Shown piece by piece: positions 51,272-60,246 of a stretch of DNA of 64,000 nt. The position numbers were made by a program, and so were the translations under genes. The stretch covers positions 52,632-116,631 of the forward strand of contig CACCPA010000005.1 of NCBI GenBank assembly GCA_902547755.1, read 5' to 3'. This stretch comes from Halieaceae bacterium. Its GTDB lineage: Bacteria; Pseudomonadota; Gammaproteobacteria; Pseudomonadales; Halieaceae. The notes beneath the pieces are model-generated. The model did no database searches and was not told the origin of the DNA. It saw only the letters and a list, made by a program, of their open reading frames with translations. Each line of letters begins with the position of its first letter. Within the stretch, counting starts at the first letter, position 1.

Positions 51272-52885
51272 ATGGCCGATAACCCTGTTTTAGACCGTGT
51301 AAGCGGTTTTGCCGCACAACCAGTAACCCGCCAGCTCTCGCTGCTCGCCGGATTTGCGGCCAGTATTGCGTTGGCGATTGGTGTGGTGAATTGGGCTAGC
51401 ACTCCTTCCTACGAGCCCGTTTACGGCCTAATGTCCCCCGCAGACAATGCGACGGCTATTAGCGTTTTACAGACCAGCGGTATCAAGTACCGTATGGAGC
51501 CAGGAACGGGACTGTTAGAAGTACCTTACGACGACGTGTTGCAAGCGCGCATGGCCTTGGCCAGTGAGGGTTTTCCACGAAACGGCGGAGGCGTTGGATT
51601 CGAGTCGTTATACGAGGAGCAAGAGATGGGTCTCTCTAGCTTCATGGAGCAGGCGCGATATCACCGAGCAGTGGAAGAGGAGCTTTCTCGAACCATTGCA
51701 GCCATGGATACGATCTCGGCGGCGAGAGTGCATCTAGCAATTGCGAAGCAGTCAGCATTTATGCGTCGCGGTAACGAGCCTTCAGCATCGGTAATGGTTA
51801 ATTTGTTACCAGGAGTTCGTCTAAACGACCGCCAGCTTGCAGGGATCATACACTTGGTGGCATCGAGCATTCCTAATTTAGATTCTGATCGTGTGTCAGT
51901 CATTGACCAGGCAGGTAAGCTTTTATCCAATCAAGGCGAAGATTCCGATTTTGGTTATACCGCAGAGCAGTTCCGTTTGGCGCAACAGGTTGAGAGCTCG
52001 TTGAGCGATCGCATCGTTGGTATCCTCGAGCCGATTTTGGGCGTCGGTGCAGTTCGCGCTCAGGTCACTGCGGACATGGATTTCACCCGCATTGAGAGTA
52101 CCAATGAAATTTACGATCCGACCACCGTCGTCCGATCCGAGCAAACCTCCCAGGACATAACGAATAGGGGCCCAAATACTGTTCCTGGCGCACTCGAAGC
52201 TCAACCACCCCAACAAGGTGCATTAGCGGCGGCGGCTCAGCCTCCGGCGCCTGAGGACAATATCCCTGACCGCGAGAGCTTAAAAGAAACGCGAAATTAT
52301 GAAATTAATAAGACAATTTCACATACCCGTCGTGTACCCGGCTCACTGCAGAAATTGTCTGTTGCTGTGGTACTTGATCACGCGGTAAATGAAGACGGGG
52401 AGCGCGTACCACTTGAGCAAGCATTGTTGGACCAAGTTAACGCTTTAGTGCGTGAAGCGATAGGATTCTCCGCTGAACGCGGAGATACGGTTCAAATTAT
52501 TAACTCGCCATTCATAGCTCCTGCACCACTAGAGCCTATTCCAGAGCCCGGCTTCTTAGAGCAGCCGTGGGTTTGGGAGTTAGGTCGAGGACTGTTGGCT
52601 GCGGCGGCAGTACTCGCACTAATCTTTGCTGTTCTTCGGCCAATGATACGATATTCGACGACCTACACACCGCCCGCACTAGCGGCACCGTCTCGGCTCG
52701 AAACTGCGATGGCTACGGCAGGCCAGGAGGATGAGCAGTTAGGGTTAAGTGGACCCGATAACGTACCCCCAGCGCCTCCGAAGCCCAATTATCAACAAAG
52801 CGTTGCGATGGCAAGAAATACGGCGGTCGAACAGCCTGCCAGAGCAGCCTATGTTGTGAAGAATTGGATTGCAGCAGATGGCTGA
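51272..52885 (+). CDS. fliF: Flagellar MS-ring protein FliF
   Basis: A 537-residue inner membrane protein. Its N-terminal transmembrane helix (about 25-45) precedes the secretin-like domain (YEPVYGLMSPADNATAISVLQTSGIKYRMEPGTGLLEVPYDDVLQARMALASEGFP), then the long periplasmic region with TSQDITNRGPNTVPGA. The second transmembrane helix (about 430-455, LGRGLLAAAAVLALIFAVLRPMI) and the C-terminal FliG-binding helix (QPARAAYVVKNWIAADG) complete the MS ring. Length is near the norm (550-570). It overlaps fliG by eight bases. Confidence 0.96.
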   Translation: MADNPVLDRVSGFAAQPVTRQLSLLAGFAASIALAIGVVNWASTPSYEPVYGLMSPADNATAISVLQTSGIKYRMEPGTGLLEVPYDDVLQARMALASEGFPRNGGGVGFESLYEEQEMGLSSFMEQARYHRAVEEELSRTIAAMDTISAARVHLAIAKQSAFMRRGNEPSASVMVNLLPGVRLNDRQLAGIIHLVASSIPNLDSDRVSVIDQAGKLLSNQGEDSDFGYTAEQFRLAQQVESSLSDRIVGILEPILGVGAVRAQVTADMDFTRIESTNEIYDPTTVVRSEQTSQDITNRGPNTVPGALEAQPPQQGALAAAAQPPAPEDNIPDRESLKETRNYEINKTISHTRRVPGSLQKLSVAVVLDHAVNEDGERVPLEQALLDQVNALVREAIGFSAERGDTVQIINSPFIAPAPLEPIPEPGFLEQPWVWELGRGLLAAAAVLALIFAVLRPMIRYSTTYTPPALAAPSRLETAMATAGQEDEQLGLSGPDNVPPAPPKPNYQQSVAMARNTAVEQPARAAYVVKNWIAADG

Positions 52886-53885
52886 TGAACTCAACTTAAC
52901 TGGTGCGCAGCGCGCAGCCATCTTTCTTTTAGGTGTTGGTGAGCAAGCCGCTACCGAAGTTATGCGTCATATGAGCGCCAAAGAGGTGCAGCAGGTTGGC
53001 GAGGCAATGGCGACAATCTCTAAGTTGACCAACAATCAGGTTGAGAGCGTGCTTGCAGACTTTCATCTCGAGTCGGCTGAAATCAATCCACTCGGTCTAG
53101 AGGCGCCAGACTTCACGCGTCGTGTGATGACATCAGCCTTGGGTCAAGACAAGGCACAGAATATTCTGTCTCAGGTGCTCGAGACGCCCGAGGAGCACAA
53201 TGGTGTCGAGGCCTTGCAATGGATGGCGCCTAAAGCGATTGCGGAGGTGCTGGAGGAAGAGCACCCGCAGATTGCAGCGACTGTCATGACGCAGCTGTAT
53301 GACGAGCAAGCGGCGAAAGTGTTGGCATTATTGCCCGATAAAATGCGTAAGGACGTCATTTTGCGTATCGCTCGTATGGAAGAACTTGACCCAAGGGCGA
53401 TGGATGAACTGGATCGCGTGCTCGAGAGTCAACTCGGAAAGCTACAGCGAACGCCGCCTAGAAAGGTGATGGGTCCCGATAATTTAGCGGCAATTTTAAA
53501 CGCGACGGACCATGATCTCGAGACGGAGATGCTCGAAGCATTGACGTCCATGGATGAAGAGCTCAGTGACGATGTCAAAGAGAAAATGTTCATCTTCGAT
53601 AATCTTATGCAGCTTGATGATCGTGGTTTCCAGCGACTAGTGCGCGATATCGCACAAGAGAATTTACTAACTGCGCTCAAAGGAGTCGATGACACCCTGT
53701 CGGAGCGCTTCTTTTCCAATATGTCGGAGCGAGCTGCGGACATTTTACGCGAGGACATGGAAGCGTCGGGACCTGTGAAGCTGGCCGACGTCGAGGCGGC
53801 CCAAAAAGAAATTGTTCGAACCGCAAAGAGACTCGCCGATGAGGGCGAGCTGATGATTGGCAAGGCGGCAAGAGACTATGTCTGA
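52878..53885 (+). CDS. fliG: Flagellar motor switch protein FliG
   Basis: A 335-residue switch protein with the three FliG domains: N-terminal (LNLTGAQRAAIFLLGVGEQAATEVMRHM), middle with EEHPQIAATVMTQLYDEQAAKVLALLPDKMRKDVILRIARMEELDP, and C-terminal torque domain with LMQLDDRGFQRLVRDIAQENLLTALKGVDDTLSERFFSNMSERAADILREDME. Charged residues there contact MotA. ATG 52878 overlaps the fliF end; nine upstream bases are also in frame. Stop overlaps fliH by eight bases. Confidence 0.97.
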   Translation: MADELNLTGAQRAAIFLLGVGEQAATEVMRHMSAKEVQQVGEAMATISKLTNNQVESVLADFHLESAEINPLGLEAPDFTRRVMTSALGQDKAQNILSQVLETPEEHNGVEALQWMAPKAIAEVLEEEHPQIAATVMTQLYDEQAAKVLALLPDKMRKDVILRIARMEELDPRAMDELDRVLESQLGKLQRTPPRKVMGPDNLAAILNATDHDLETEMLEALTSMDEELSDDVKEKMFIFDNLMQLDDRGFQRLVRDIAQENLLTALKGVDDTLSERFFSNMSERAADILREDMEASGPVKLADVEAAQKEIVRTAKRLADEGELMIGKAARDYV

Positions 53886-54534
53886 GACCGCTCACGAGCG
53901 CTGGCAACCCAGAACGCTGACCTCGGTACCAAGCAGCCGAAAAAGCTTGGAGGAAGTAGCTGAATCGGCCCGACAGGAAGGGTACCAGGCAGGTTTCGCT
54001 AAAGGCGAAGAGGACGCAAAACGTGAGGGTTCGCAAAAAGCTCAACAATTGGCCGCTTTGTGGTCTTCTATGGAGAAGCCAATGGCAAAGCAGGATTCCG
54101 AAGTAAGTGAGTATTTACTGTCACTCGTATTGGCAATGGTTAAATCTGTGTTACGCCGTGAACTGAGCACTGATGCAGCATTCATAAAAGATACGCTTGA
54201 TCGTGCACTCGACGTGCTTGCAGAAGGCCGTACTCCGCTGGAAGTTCGATTAAATCCGGCCGATAAATCAGTTGTCGAGTCGCATCTCGATGAGAAGCGT
54301 CTTACTGCGGAGTTGATATCAGATAACACTGTGCTGCGTGGCGGCTGCTCCTTGTCTCGCGGGCAAGCCTTTGTTGACGCCAGTATCGAGCAGCAATTAC
54401 GCACGCTTCTCGAGGGGTTGGTGACCAACGATAGGTCAGCGGGTAATGAGGGCTATGAGAAGAGCCCTTTAGATCCTGACCAGATTAGTGCGATCGCCGA
54501 GCGCTTTGCGACGGATGGTGACAATGTCGGCTGA
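53878..54534 (+). CDS. fliH: Export ATPase regulator FliH
   Basis: A 218-residue protein. The N-terminal part is charged, with a GxxxG-like run (ARQEGYQAGFAKGEEDAKREG, about 33-53), as is usual for FliH. The C-terminal half (LDRALDVLAEGRTPLEVRLNPADKSVVESHLDEKRL and ISDNTVLRGGCSLSRGQAFVDASIEQQLRTLLEGL) is the FliH/YscL domain. It binds the ATPase FliI and docks it at FliN. The frame extends further upstream, but ATG 53878, overlapping fliG, fits the length. Confidence 0.9.
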   Translation: MSETAHERWQPRTLTSVPSSRKSLEEVAESARQEGYQAGFAKGEEDAKREGSQKAQQLAALWSSMEKPMAKQDSEVSEYLLSLVLAMVKSVLRRELSTDAAFIKDTLDRALDVLAEGRTPLEVRLNPADKSVVESHLDEKRLTAELISDNTVLRGGCSLSRGQAFVDASIEQQLRTLLEGLVTNDRSAGNEGYEKSPLDPDQISAIAERFATDGDNVG

Positions 54535-55948
54535 AACCGTCTACCAAGCGGAGCAATTCAACCGGGTTAAATCGCGACTCAGTTTTCTTGTGGACCGTAT
54601 GGAGCACCCCGAACCAGAGGCGTCGGGTCGATTGGTGAGGCTTTCAGGCATGCGCCTCGAGGTGTCGGGTCTTCGCACAAGTGTTGGCTCTCGCTGTTGG
54701 ATTGAAACTGGCCATCGGCAAGGCATCGTCGCTGAAGTTGTTGGCTTTGAGGGCGAGCTACTCATACTGATGTGTGAAGGTGCGTCTACTGGGCTCACAC
54801 CGGGCGCCAAAGTCACGTTACTCGGTGACGGAGAAATGGTCACAGTAGGAGAGGATCTGCTTGGGCGAATCATCGATGGTGCCGGTCGGCCCCTAGATGG
54901 ATTTGCCGACGCAACAGGAAGCAAGGTGTCGTTACGCGGTGAATCGATTAGCCCCATGGAGAGGCACAGCATCGTTCAACCGCTGGATGTCGGCGTAAGA
55001 GCCATCAATACCTTATTAACCATTGGCAAGGGGCAACGCATGGGCCTGTTCGCAGGCTCGGGCGTGGGTAAGAGTACCTTGCTCGGCATGATGACGCGCT
55101 TTACCGAGGCCGATGTGGTTGTTGTGGGCCTTGTCGGAGAGCGTGGCCGGGAAGTGCGCGAGTTTGTTGAGGAGAGCCTGGGTCCTGAGGGACTTAAGCG
55201 CTCTGTGGTAGTCGCTACCCCCGCCGATACGTCTCCGCTTATGCGCGTGGCAGGTTGTTGGCGCGCAACCGCCATTGCTGAACATTTCCGCAGCCAAGGC
55301 AAAAACGTTCTCTTGTTGATGGATTCGCTGACGCGCTTTGCGCAAGCGCAGCGTGAAATTGGGCTGGCTGCGGGCGAACCGCCGGTGTCTCGTGGATACA
55401 CGCCTTCAGTGTTCTCGACACTGCCAAATCTCATTGAACGCGCGGGTAACGTTGGACGCGGTTCAATTACCGCCGTTTACACCGTATTAGTCGAGGGTGA
55501 TGACCTACAGGATCCGATTGCGGACGCTGCGCGCGCCATTCTTGACGGCCACATCGTGCTGTCACGAACAATGGCCGAGTCCGGGGTTTACCCAGCGATC
55601 GACATCGAGGCGTCAATCAGTCGTTCGATGCTCCTAATTACGCCAGAAGAACAGCAAAAGCATGTACGACTACTCAAGGAGTCATTTGCTACCTACCGCG
55701 CCAATCAGGATTTAATTTCCGTCGGCGCGTATCGCTCGGGTACCGACGCGAACATTGACCGGGCCATTCAAAGCCAGGACATGATCAGAGGTTTTATTCA
55801 GCAACCGTTATCAGAACGTGTTGGGATGCCAGAAGGCATCGCTGAGCTATCGCGACTCGCTAACGACATGCAGGTCACCCAGACCATTGAGCCCGCGGGT
55901 CTTCGAGCGGGTCAGTCTAGTGGCATGCCAATACCACAGGACGCGTGA
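54524..55948 (+). CDS. fliI: Flagellum-specific export ATPase FliI
   Basis: A 474-residue ATPase of the F1-beta type: Walker A GLFAGSGVGKSTLLGMM, Walker B VLLLMDSLTRFAQAQREIGLAAGEPPVSRGYTPSVFSTLPNLIERAGN, and SITAVYTVLVEGDDLQDPIADAARAILDGHIVLSR. FliI hexamers energise export with the proton gradient. ATG 54524 overlaps the end of fliH by 11 bases and is preferred over ATG 54515. Length similar to the E. coli enzyme (457). Confidence 0.97.
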   Translation: MSAETVYQAEQFNRVKSRLSFLVDRMEHPEPEASGRLVRLSGMRLEVSGLRTSVGSRCWIETGHRQGIVAEVVGFEGELLILMCEGASTGLTPGAKVTLLGDGEMVTVGEDLLGRIIDGAGRPLDGFADATGSKVSLRGESISPMERHSIVQPLDVGVRAINTLLTIGKGQRMGLFAGSGVGKSTLLGMMTRFTEADVVVVGLVGERGREVREFVEESLGPEGLKRSVVVATPADTSPLMRVAGCWRATAIAEHFRSQGKNVLLLMDSLTRFAQAQREIGLAAGEPPVSRGYTPSVFSTLPNLIERAGNVGRGSITAVYTVLVEGDDLQDPIADAARAILDGHIVLSRTMAESGVYPAIDIEASISRSMLLITPEEQQKHVRLLKESFATYRANQDLISVGAYRSGTDANIDRAIQSQDMIRGFIQQPLSERVGMPEGIAELSRLANDMQVTQTIEPAGLRAGQSSGMPIPQDA

Positions 55949-55957
55949 GGCTAACCA

Positions 55958-56428
55958 ATGGTGAGAGATCAATTAGCTGTGGTGCAACGACTGGCTGAAA
56001 GGCATGAAAAAGAGGCAGGGGTTCGCCTGTCCAGTGCACAAGGTGCGTTGGCATCCGCTGAAAGTCGGTTGAAGCAAATCGTCGACTACCGTCAGGATTA
56101 CCACCGCTTGGCCACAGGGGATAGCGGCAACGTCACCGATACCCATCAGCTGCAGGCGGCGAGACACTTTCTGTCGGAACTCGACAAGATTGCTGGAAAG
56201 CAGCGATCTACTATCCAACAGGCGGAGCTCGCACTCGAACAACAGCGGATGTCCTGGGTCGATGCTAAACGCCGCGTTACGGCCATTGATAAACTCCGCA
56301 CGCAGCGGCAAAAAGAGCAACAGGTTATCGATGAAAAGCGCGAGCAACGTGCATTGGACGACCTATTTGTAGTGCAGCAGCTCTTCGAGAAGCGCACCTT
56401 TGTCGCAGAAAAGGGGTCTAACTTATGA
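55958..56428 (+). CDS. fliJ: Flagellar export protein FliJ
   Basis: A 156-residue coiled-coil protein, nearly all helix: LAVVQRLAERHEKEAGVRLSSAQGALASAESRLKQIVDYRQDY, later LEQQRMSWVDAKRRVTAIDKLRTQRQKEQQVIDEKREQRALDDLFV, the FliJ family pattern. It acts like the F1 gamma stalk on FliI and FlhA. Starts 9 bases after fliI; its stop overlaps the fliK start (ATGATGA). Confidence 0.9.
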   Translation: MVRDQLAVVQRLAERHEKEAGVRLSSAQGALASAESRLKQIVDYRQDYHRLATGDSGNVTDTHQLQAARHFLSELDKIAGKQRSTIQQAELALEQQRMSWVDAKRRVTAIDKLRTQRQKEQQVIDEKREQRALDDLFVVQQLFEKRTFVAEKGSNL

Positions 56429-57660
56429 TGAAAGCACTCACCGAATTTCTAGCCGCCGGCCTTAAGAGGGAACAGCCAAAAGCAACTCTGCAAGGGGGCG
56501 ACAGCGGTACGCAACCGTTTGCTGAGACCATGGATGTACTCATGGCCCCAACGACTGGCGGGTCTCAAAAGCTGACTTCTATCAATGAGCTAACTGACTC
56601 GTCGCTTGATGGGATAAAAGTTTCAGCAGACTCGCAACTACCTTCGCAAGTAATTGTGACCATTGATTTGATTGATTCACAGGGTGTGCTGGCGAGCACA
56701 GTAATAGGCGATGGATCTTTGGATTCTCCGATAGGAGTTGCCGCCACGTACGTTGAAACCTCGGCTGGGGCAGAGGAGTCCGCAGAGCTCACCATGGCAG
56801 CCTCGAGTACTTCAGTACCGACTACCCCGGTGCAATCTGAACTCCCAAATAAAGCTATGAGTGCCGCAATACCGACTGAGATAACACTCAACATGGTCGA
56901 AGCCGGGCGCAAGTTTGCGGGGCATTTGTCTGAAACACCCAGTAACACGGTGACCGTTACCTCGACGACAGCGTCAAATGCATCTGCGTATACAGCTGGA
57001 GTCGCAACGCGGGACGTGGTCGGTGTAGACAATAGCCTCGCTCGCACTGAAGGCGCTTTCCTTGGGGCGGAGTTACCCGGTGTGGCTGAAAGATTGCCGC
57101 TCAGCCAAGCGGCCGACAGGCCTTCGGTGGATCCTCGCCTTGAGGTGGCAACCGACCGAGCGGCTGTGGCCTCGAGCGCGGCGGTCGTTAGGACTGAACT
57201 GACCGCGAGGCAGTCGGTTTCCTTTGATACAGGTATCAAATTGTCCAATACCGAGCCGCAGCAATTTGCAGGCGATATGGCGACCTATGTTCGGGTCCTC
57301 AAGAGCCAGTCTGGTGGTGAGGTAAAGCTGAACTTGCACCCCGCTGAGTTGGGGCGAATGAGTATTTCGGTCTCCACAGAGGGTAATGAGACACGTGTGG
57401 CCTTTGTGGTTGAAACGTCTCAAGCACGTCAGGCTGTGGAAACCGCGTTACCGAGGTTGCGCGACATGTTGGAAAATGCGGGTTTGTCGCTGTCTGATAG
57501 TGATGTCTCTGAGCAGCGTGACTCTCAGGCTGGTGCGAATGAGAGGGGTTCTGGCGGTTCACGCGGGGAAACCGCAACAACTGACAGTGACGATATCTCT
57601 ACGACTACCGTCCTATCGGTGGAGGTGGACCCAGATCGTTTGATCGATACTTATATCTGA
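56425..57660 (+). CDS. fliK: Hook-length control protein FliK
   Basis: A 411-residue protein with a long low-complexity Ser/Thr/Ala-rich N-terminal part (about 20-280). The compact Flg_hook domain at about 285-375 reads SQSGGEVKLNLHPAELGRMSISVSTEGNETRVAFVVETSQARQAVETALPRLRDMLENAGLSLSD. The C-terminal domain switches export from hook to filament type when the molecular ruler has measured the hook. ATG 56425 or ATG 56428 are both possible. Length is within the normal range (375-450). Confidence 0.92.
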   Translation: MMKALTEFLAAGLKREQPKATLQGGDSGTQPFAETMDVLMAPTTGGSQKLTSINELTDSSLDGIKVSADSQLPSQVIVTIDLIDSQGVLASTVIGDGSLDSPIGVAATYVETSAGAEESAELTMAASSTSVPTTPVQSELPNKAMSAAIPTEITLNMVEAGRKFAGHLSETPSNTVTVTSTTASNASAYTAGVATRDVVGVDNSLARTEGAFLGAELPGVAERLPLSQAADRPSVDPRLEVATDRAAVASSAAVVRTELTARQSVSFDTGIKLSNTEPQQFAGDMATYVRVLKSQSGGEVKLNLHPAELGRMSISVSTEGNETRVAFVVETSQARQAVETALPRLRDMLENAGLSLSDSDVSEQRDSQAGANERGSGGSRGETATTDSDDISTTTVLSVEVDPDRLIDTYI

Positions 57661-57951
57661 TCTCTATTTGACCCTCATTAATCCTTACTTTTTTTACTTC
57701 TGACCCTAATTACCTCGGAAGTTCCTTGGACTGAGACTCAGGTCTCACTGTATCGATGTCATAAAAACTTGATTTCGCAGTCCTCTCGCCTTGGGCTATC
57801 GTTAAGCTAGACTTCGACGGCGTCAAGCTTTTGACTTCCGTTATTTTTATACTTAAATTACTGTTTTTATTTAACTTTTTTGCATTGGTCTGTGCTTTGC
57901 ACTCAGTATCGTGAAGTATATCCATTGCGACACAGACAGAGGAAGCGTGTT
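57661..57951. other. Intergenic region between fliK and fliL
   Basis: About 290 bases, unusually long for this compact operon. It is A+T-rich with T-tracts and small inverted repeats (TGAGAC-TCAG-GTCTCA at 57732-57747; GTCAA-GCTT-TTGAC near 57824-57837), none followed by a T-run, so I do not call a terminator. Its right end holds a sigma-54 promoter for fliL onward. Confidence 0.6.
57885..57901 (+). promoter_or_regulatory. Sigma-54 promoter of the fliL operon
   Basis: TTGGTCTGTGCTTTGCA: GG at 57887-57888 and GC at 57899-57900, ten bases apart, with a perfect TTTGCA -12 half and a TTGG -24 half. It lies about 50 bases upstream of the fliL start and divides the fliE-K unit from fliL-flhA. Confidence 0.76.
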
Positions 57952-58521
57952 GTGAGTGATGATGTAGATGTTCAAGACGTAAACGGAAAAAAGGGCTTCA
58001 GTGCTCTCTTGGTCCTAGTGATTGCGATTGTCTGCCTATTGGGCGGTTATGGCGCGGGCGCCTTCACAGGTGGGCCTGTCTTGGTAGCACTGGGTCTCGC
58101 AGAGGAGCCGGAGGTTGAAGAGCTCGTCGCCGACAGTCCGGAGGCAGATTCAGGCCCCAAGGCGTCGGATTTGTTTCAGCCCATGGAAGGCGTCTTTGAT
58201 CCGAAGAAAGATCGGTTTTATGCCGAGGTGGGTGAACTGCTGGTTGCAATGTCCCATCGAGGCGCTACTCGACACTTGCAATTGACCGTGCAACTTGTCG
58301 GCCACGATGAGGAGTATATGAAAACGGTAGAGAACGATGTTCCCGCCATTCGAAACGGACTCTTGGTCTTTTTTAACCAGCAGGAGTTTTCAAAGGTCAG
58401 TACTTACGAAGGGAGAGAGGCGCTGCGGCGCGAGACGCTCCAGCGTATTAACGAAATTATTGGTGCGACCGTGGAAGAGCGCGTCGCAGATGTTTACTTC
58501 ACTGATTACATAACGCAATAG
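57952..58521 (+). CDS. fliL: Flagellar basal-body protein FliL
   Basis: A 189-residue inner membrane protein with a single N-terminal transmembrane helix (about 14-36, GFSALLVLVIAIVCLLGGYGAGAF), an acidic linker, and a periplasmic domain (FYAEVGELLVAMSHRGATRHLQLTVQLVGHDEEYMKTVENDVPAIRNGLLVFFNQQEF). FliL supports stator function under load. The frame reaches back to 57880, but the sigma-54 element there excludes that start; GTG 57952, with AGGAAG before it, is chosen. Confidence 0.9.
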   Translation: MSDDVDVQDVNGKKGFSALLVLVIAIVCLLGGYGAGAFTGGPVLVALGLAEEPEVEELVADSPEADSGPKASDLFQPMEGVFDPKKDRFYAEVGELLVAMSHRGATRHLQLTVQLVGHDEEYMKTVENDVPAIRNGLLVFFNQQEFSKVSTYEGREALRRETLQRINEIIGATVEERVADVYFTDYITQ

Positions 58522-58529
58522 GGCAAGTA

Positions 58530-59501
58530 ATGGCTGAAGAGTCTGACAAGGAACCGATTCTGACTGATGACGAAATCGAGGCGCTCGTCGAGCACGCTGA
58601 AGATGGTGGTTTCGATGACGGCCAGTTTCGGATTCACGACTTCAGCGCTGGCGAGTCTTTGACTTTGTCTAAGTGGGTTGAACTGGATGGACTCCACAGT
58701 AACCACGCAGAAGCACTTCAGAAGGCATTTACCGCATCGTTTGATCTTGAGCTGACGGTAGACGCGCAGCCCTCGACCTACGCTGTTGCACAAGACCTGT
58801 TGACGGCTTTTCCGCATCGGCTCTGCTTAGTTAGCACGAAAATAGGCCCCTTTGATGAAGAGTGTCATCTGCTCGTGCCTGGCGAAACCCTGACCTTTTT
58901 GGTGAATGATTATTTTGGTGGTGCCTCAGTGGCGCCGCCGAAGCTCACCTCCAAGGTCACACCTTCCGAGCAACGCATCGGTGAGCGAGTCGCGAAAGAG
59001 TTTCTGCGAACAATGGCCGAAGTTTGGGTCGATCGCTTTCCCTTGCAAATGGGTGATCTCTATATAGACGTAACCTCTGACCGATTTTCGCTGATTCCCA
59101 GTGATACAGGTTTTGCCGTATTCCACTTTGAGCTGGCCATGGGCGATGAACACAATAGCACGGTTCAGTTGTTAGTGCCTTTCGAGGAGCTAGAGGCCCA
59201 GAGCGAGGCTTTTCTTCCACGCAAAAAACAAATTCCCCAAAGCCCGGATGCGGCGACTTGGGAGCCACAGCTGAGGGCGACGTTGCCCGATGTGGCGGTC
59301 GAAGTCCGCGGGTCCATCGATGCGATCGAGACAACGATAAAGAGTCTGCTTGCAATGAAAGTCGGTATGACCATTCCCATCGAAGAGCCTGACGCAATGT
59401 CGCTACTGCTCAACGGTCGAGCGGTCGCGCAGGGCAGATACGGTGCGCATGACGGACTGAAGGCCATGCAATTTACAAATTTTAAGGAGCGCGAGTTATG
59501 A
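58530..59501 (+). CDS. fliM: Flagellar motor switch protein FliM
   Basis: A 323-residue switch protein. The N-terminal EPILTDDEIEALVEHAEDGG segment resembles the CheY-P-binding LSQxEIDALL motif. The middle CheC-like domain and the C-terminal SPOA domain (KSLLAMKVGMTIPIEEPDAMSLLLNGRAVAQGRYGAHDGLKAMQF) complete the family layout. It binds FliG and FliN in the C ring. Length matches the family (about 334). fliN starts in its last four bases. Confidence 0.94.
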   Translation: MAEESDKEPILTDDEIEALVEHAEDGGFDDGQFRIHDFSAGESLTLSKWVELDGLHSNHAEALQKAFTASFDLELTVDAQPSTYAVAQDLLTAFPHRLCLVSTKIGPFDEECHLLVPGETLTFLVNDYFGGASVAPPKLTSKVTPSEQRIGERVAKEFLRTMAEVWVDRFPLQMGDLYIDVTSDRFSLIPSDTGFAVFHFELAMGDEHNSTVQLLVPFEELEAQSEAFLPRKKQIPQSPDAATWEPQLRATLPDVAVEVRGSIDAIETTIKSLLAMKVGMTIPIEEPDAMSLLLNGRAVAQGRYGAHDGLKAMQFTNFKEREL

Positions 59502-59824
59502 GTGAAGAAGAAACAACCGCAGTACCCCCGGAGCTAGAGGATGCGCCGACCGGCGCAGTAGGCGACATTGATCTCGACATGCTGATGGATGTCCCCGTCA
59601 CCATGACGGTGGAAGTGGGTCGCAAGAGTTTGACCATTAAAGAGCTGTTGTCGCTCACGCCGGGAAGTGTCGTGTCTTTCGACCGAAGCGTCACGGAGCC
59701 AATGGACATCATGATTAATGGCACCCTGGTAGCGCGAGGCGAGGTTGTCTCGGCTGATGGGAAGTTCGGCTTACGACTGGTTGATGTCGTTAGTCCGAAA
59801 GAGCGTTTAGAGCAGCTGGGCTAA
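59498..59824 (+). CDS. fliN: Flagellar motor switch protein FliN
   Basis: A 108-residue protein consisting of an acidic N-terminus and the SPOA domain: LDMLMDVPVTMTVEVGRKSLTIKELLSLTPGSVVSFDRSVTEPMDIMINGTLVARGEVVSADGKFGLRLVDVVSPKERLEQLG, the core FliN signature. It forms the base of the C ring and receives FliH-FliI. Overlap with fliM of four bases; fliO starts three bases after its stop. Confidence 0.95.
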   Translation: MSEEETTAVPPELEDAPTGAVGDIDLDMLMDVPVTMTVEVGRKSLTIKELLSLTPGSVVSFDRSVTEPMDIMINGTLVARGEVVSADGKFGLRLVDVVSPKERLEQLG

Positions 59825-59826
59825 TC

Positions 59827-60246
59827 ATGCGTTTCCTACTTGCACTGCTCGCTTTGATGACAGTCCCAGCTGTGGCACAAGAAGCCGTGCCTGCTGTGTC
59901 GCCGACCAGCCTATTCACCGGAGATTACTTGCTTCAGGTGATTGGCTCGTTTGTCGTCGTCATATTGCTGTTAGTTGGCGTGCTCGTGTTGTTGCGCCGA
60001 TTTAACGGCGTGAGCAGCCAAATGAGCGGCAATATGCGCGTCATATCGAGCGTTGGTGTAGGTCAACGCGAGCGTGTTGTGCTGCTGCAAGTCGGTGAAG
60101 AACAAATTTTAGTGGGCGTCGGACCCGGGAATGTTCGAAAGATCCACGCCTTTGATGAGCCCGTTGTCGAGCCGTTGGCATCGACTACCCCTAGTTTTTC
60201 TGACGTGTGGAAAGTAGCGACAGGTAAGACGGAGGCCTCTTCATGA
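59827..60246 (+). CDS. fliO: Flagellar biosynthesis protein FliO
   Basis: A 139-residue membrane protein with an N-terminal hydrophobic segment resembling a signal peptide (about 1-18) and one transmembrane helix (about 34-58, VIGSFVVVILLLVGVLVLLRR). The soluble tail ISSVGVGQRERVVLLQVGEEQILVGVGPGNVRKIHAF is the FliO-specific segment. It aids FliP assembly in the export gate. Overlaps fliP by four bases. The family is variable, but position and this segment are convincing. Confidence 0.88.
   Translation: MRFLLALLALMTVPAVAQEAVPAVSPTSLFTGDYLLQVIGSFVVVILLLVGVLVLLRRFNGVSSQMSGNMRVISSVGVGQRERVVLLQVGEEQILVGVGPGNVRKIHAFDEPVVEPLASTTPSFSDVWKVATGKTEASS

Noticed and set aside
56565..57248. 227-codon frame antisense to fliK
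   Set aside because: Comes from the low-complexity Ser/Thr/Ala coding of fliK; no ribosome site.
57732..57747. Inverted repeat TGAGAC-TCAG-GTCTCA as a fliK terminator
   Set aside because: The stem is only six pairs and no T-run follows.
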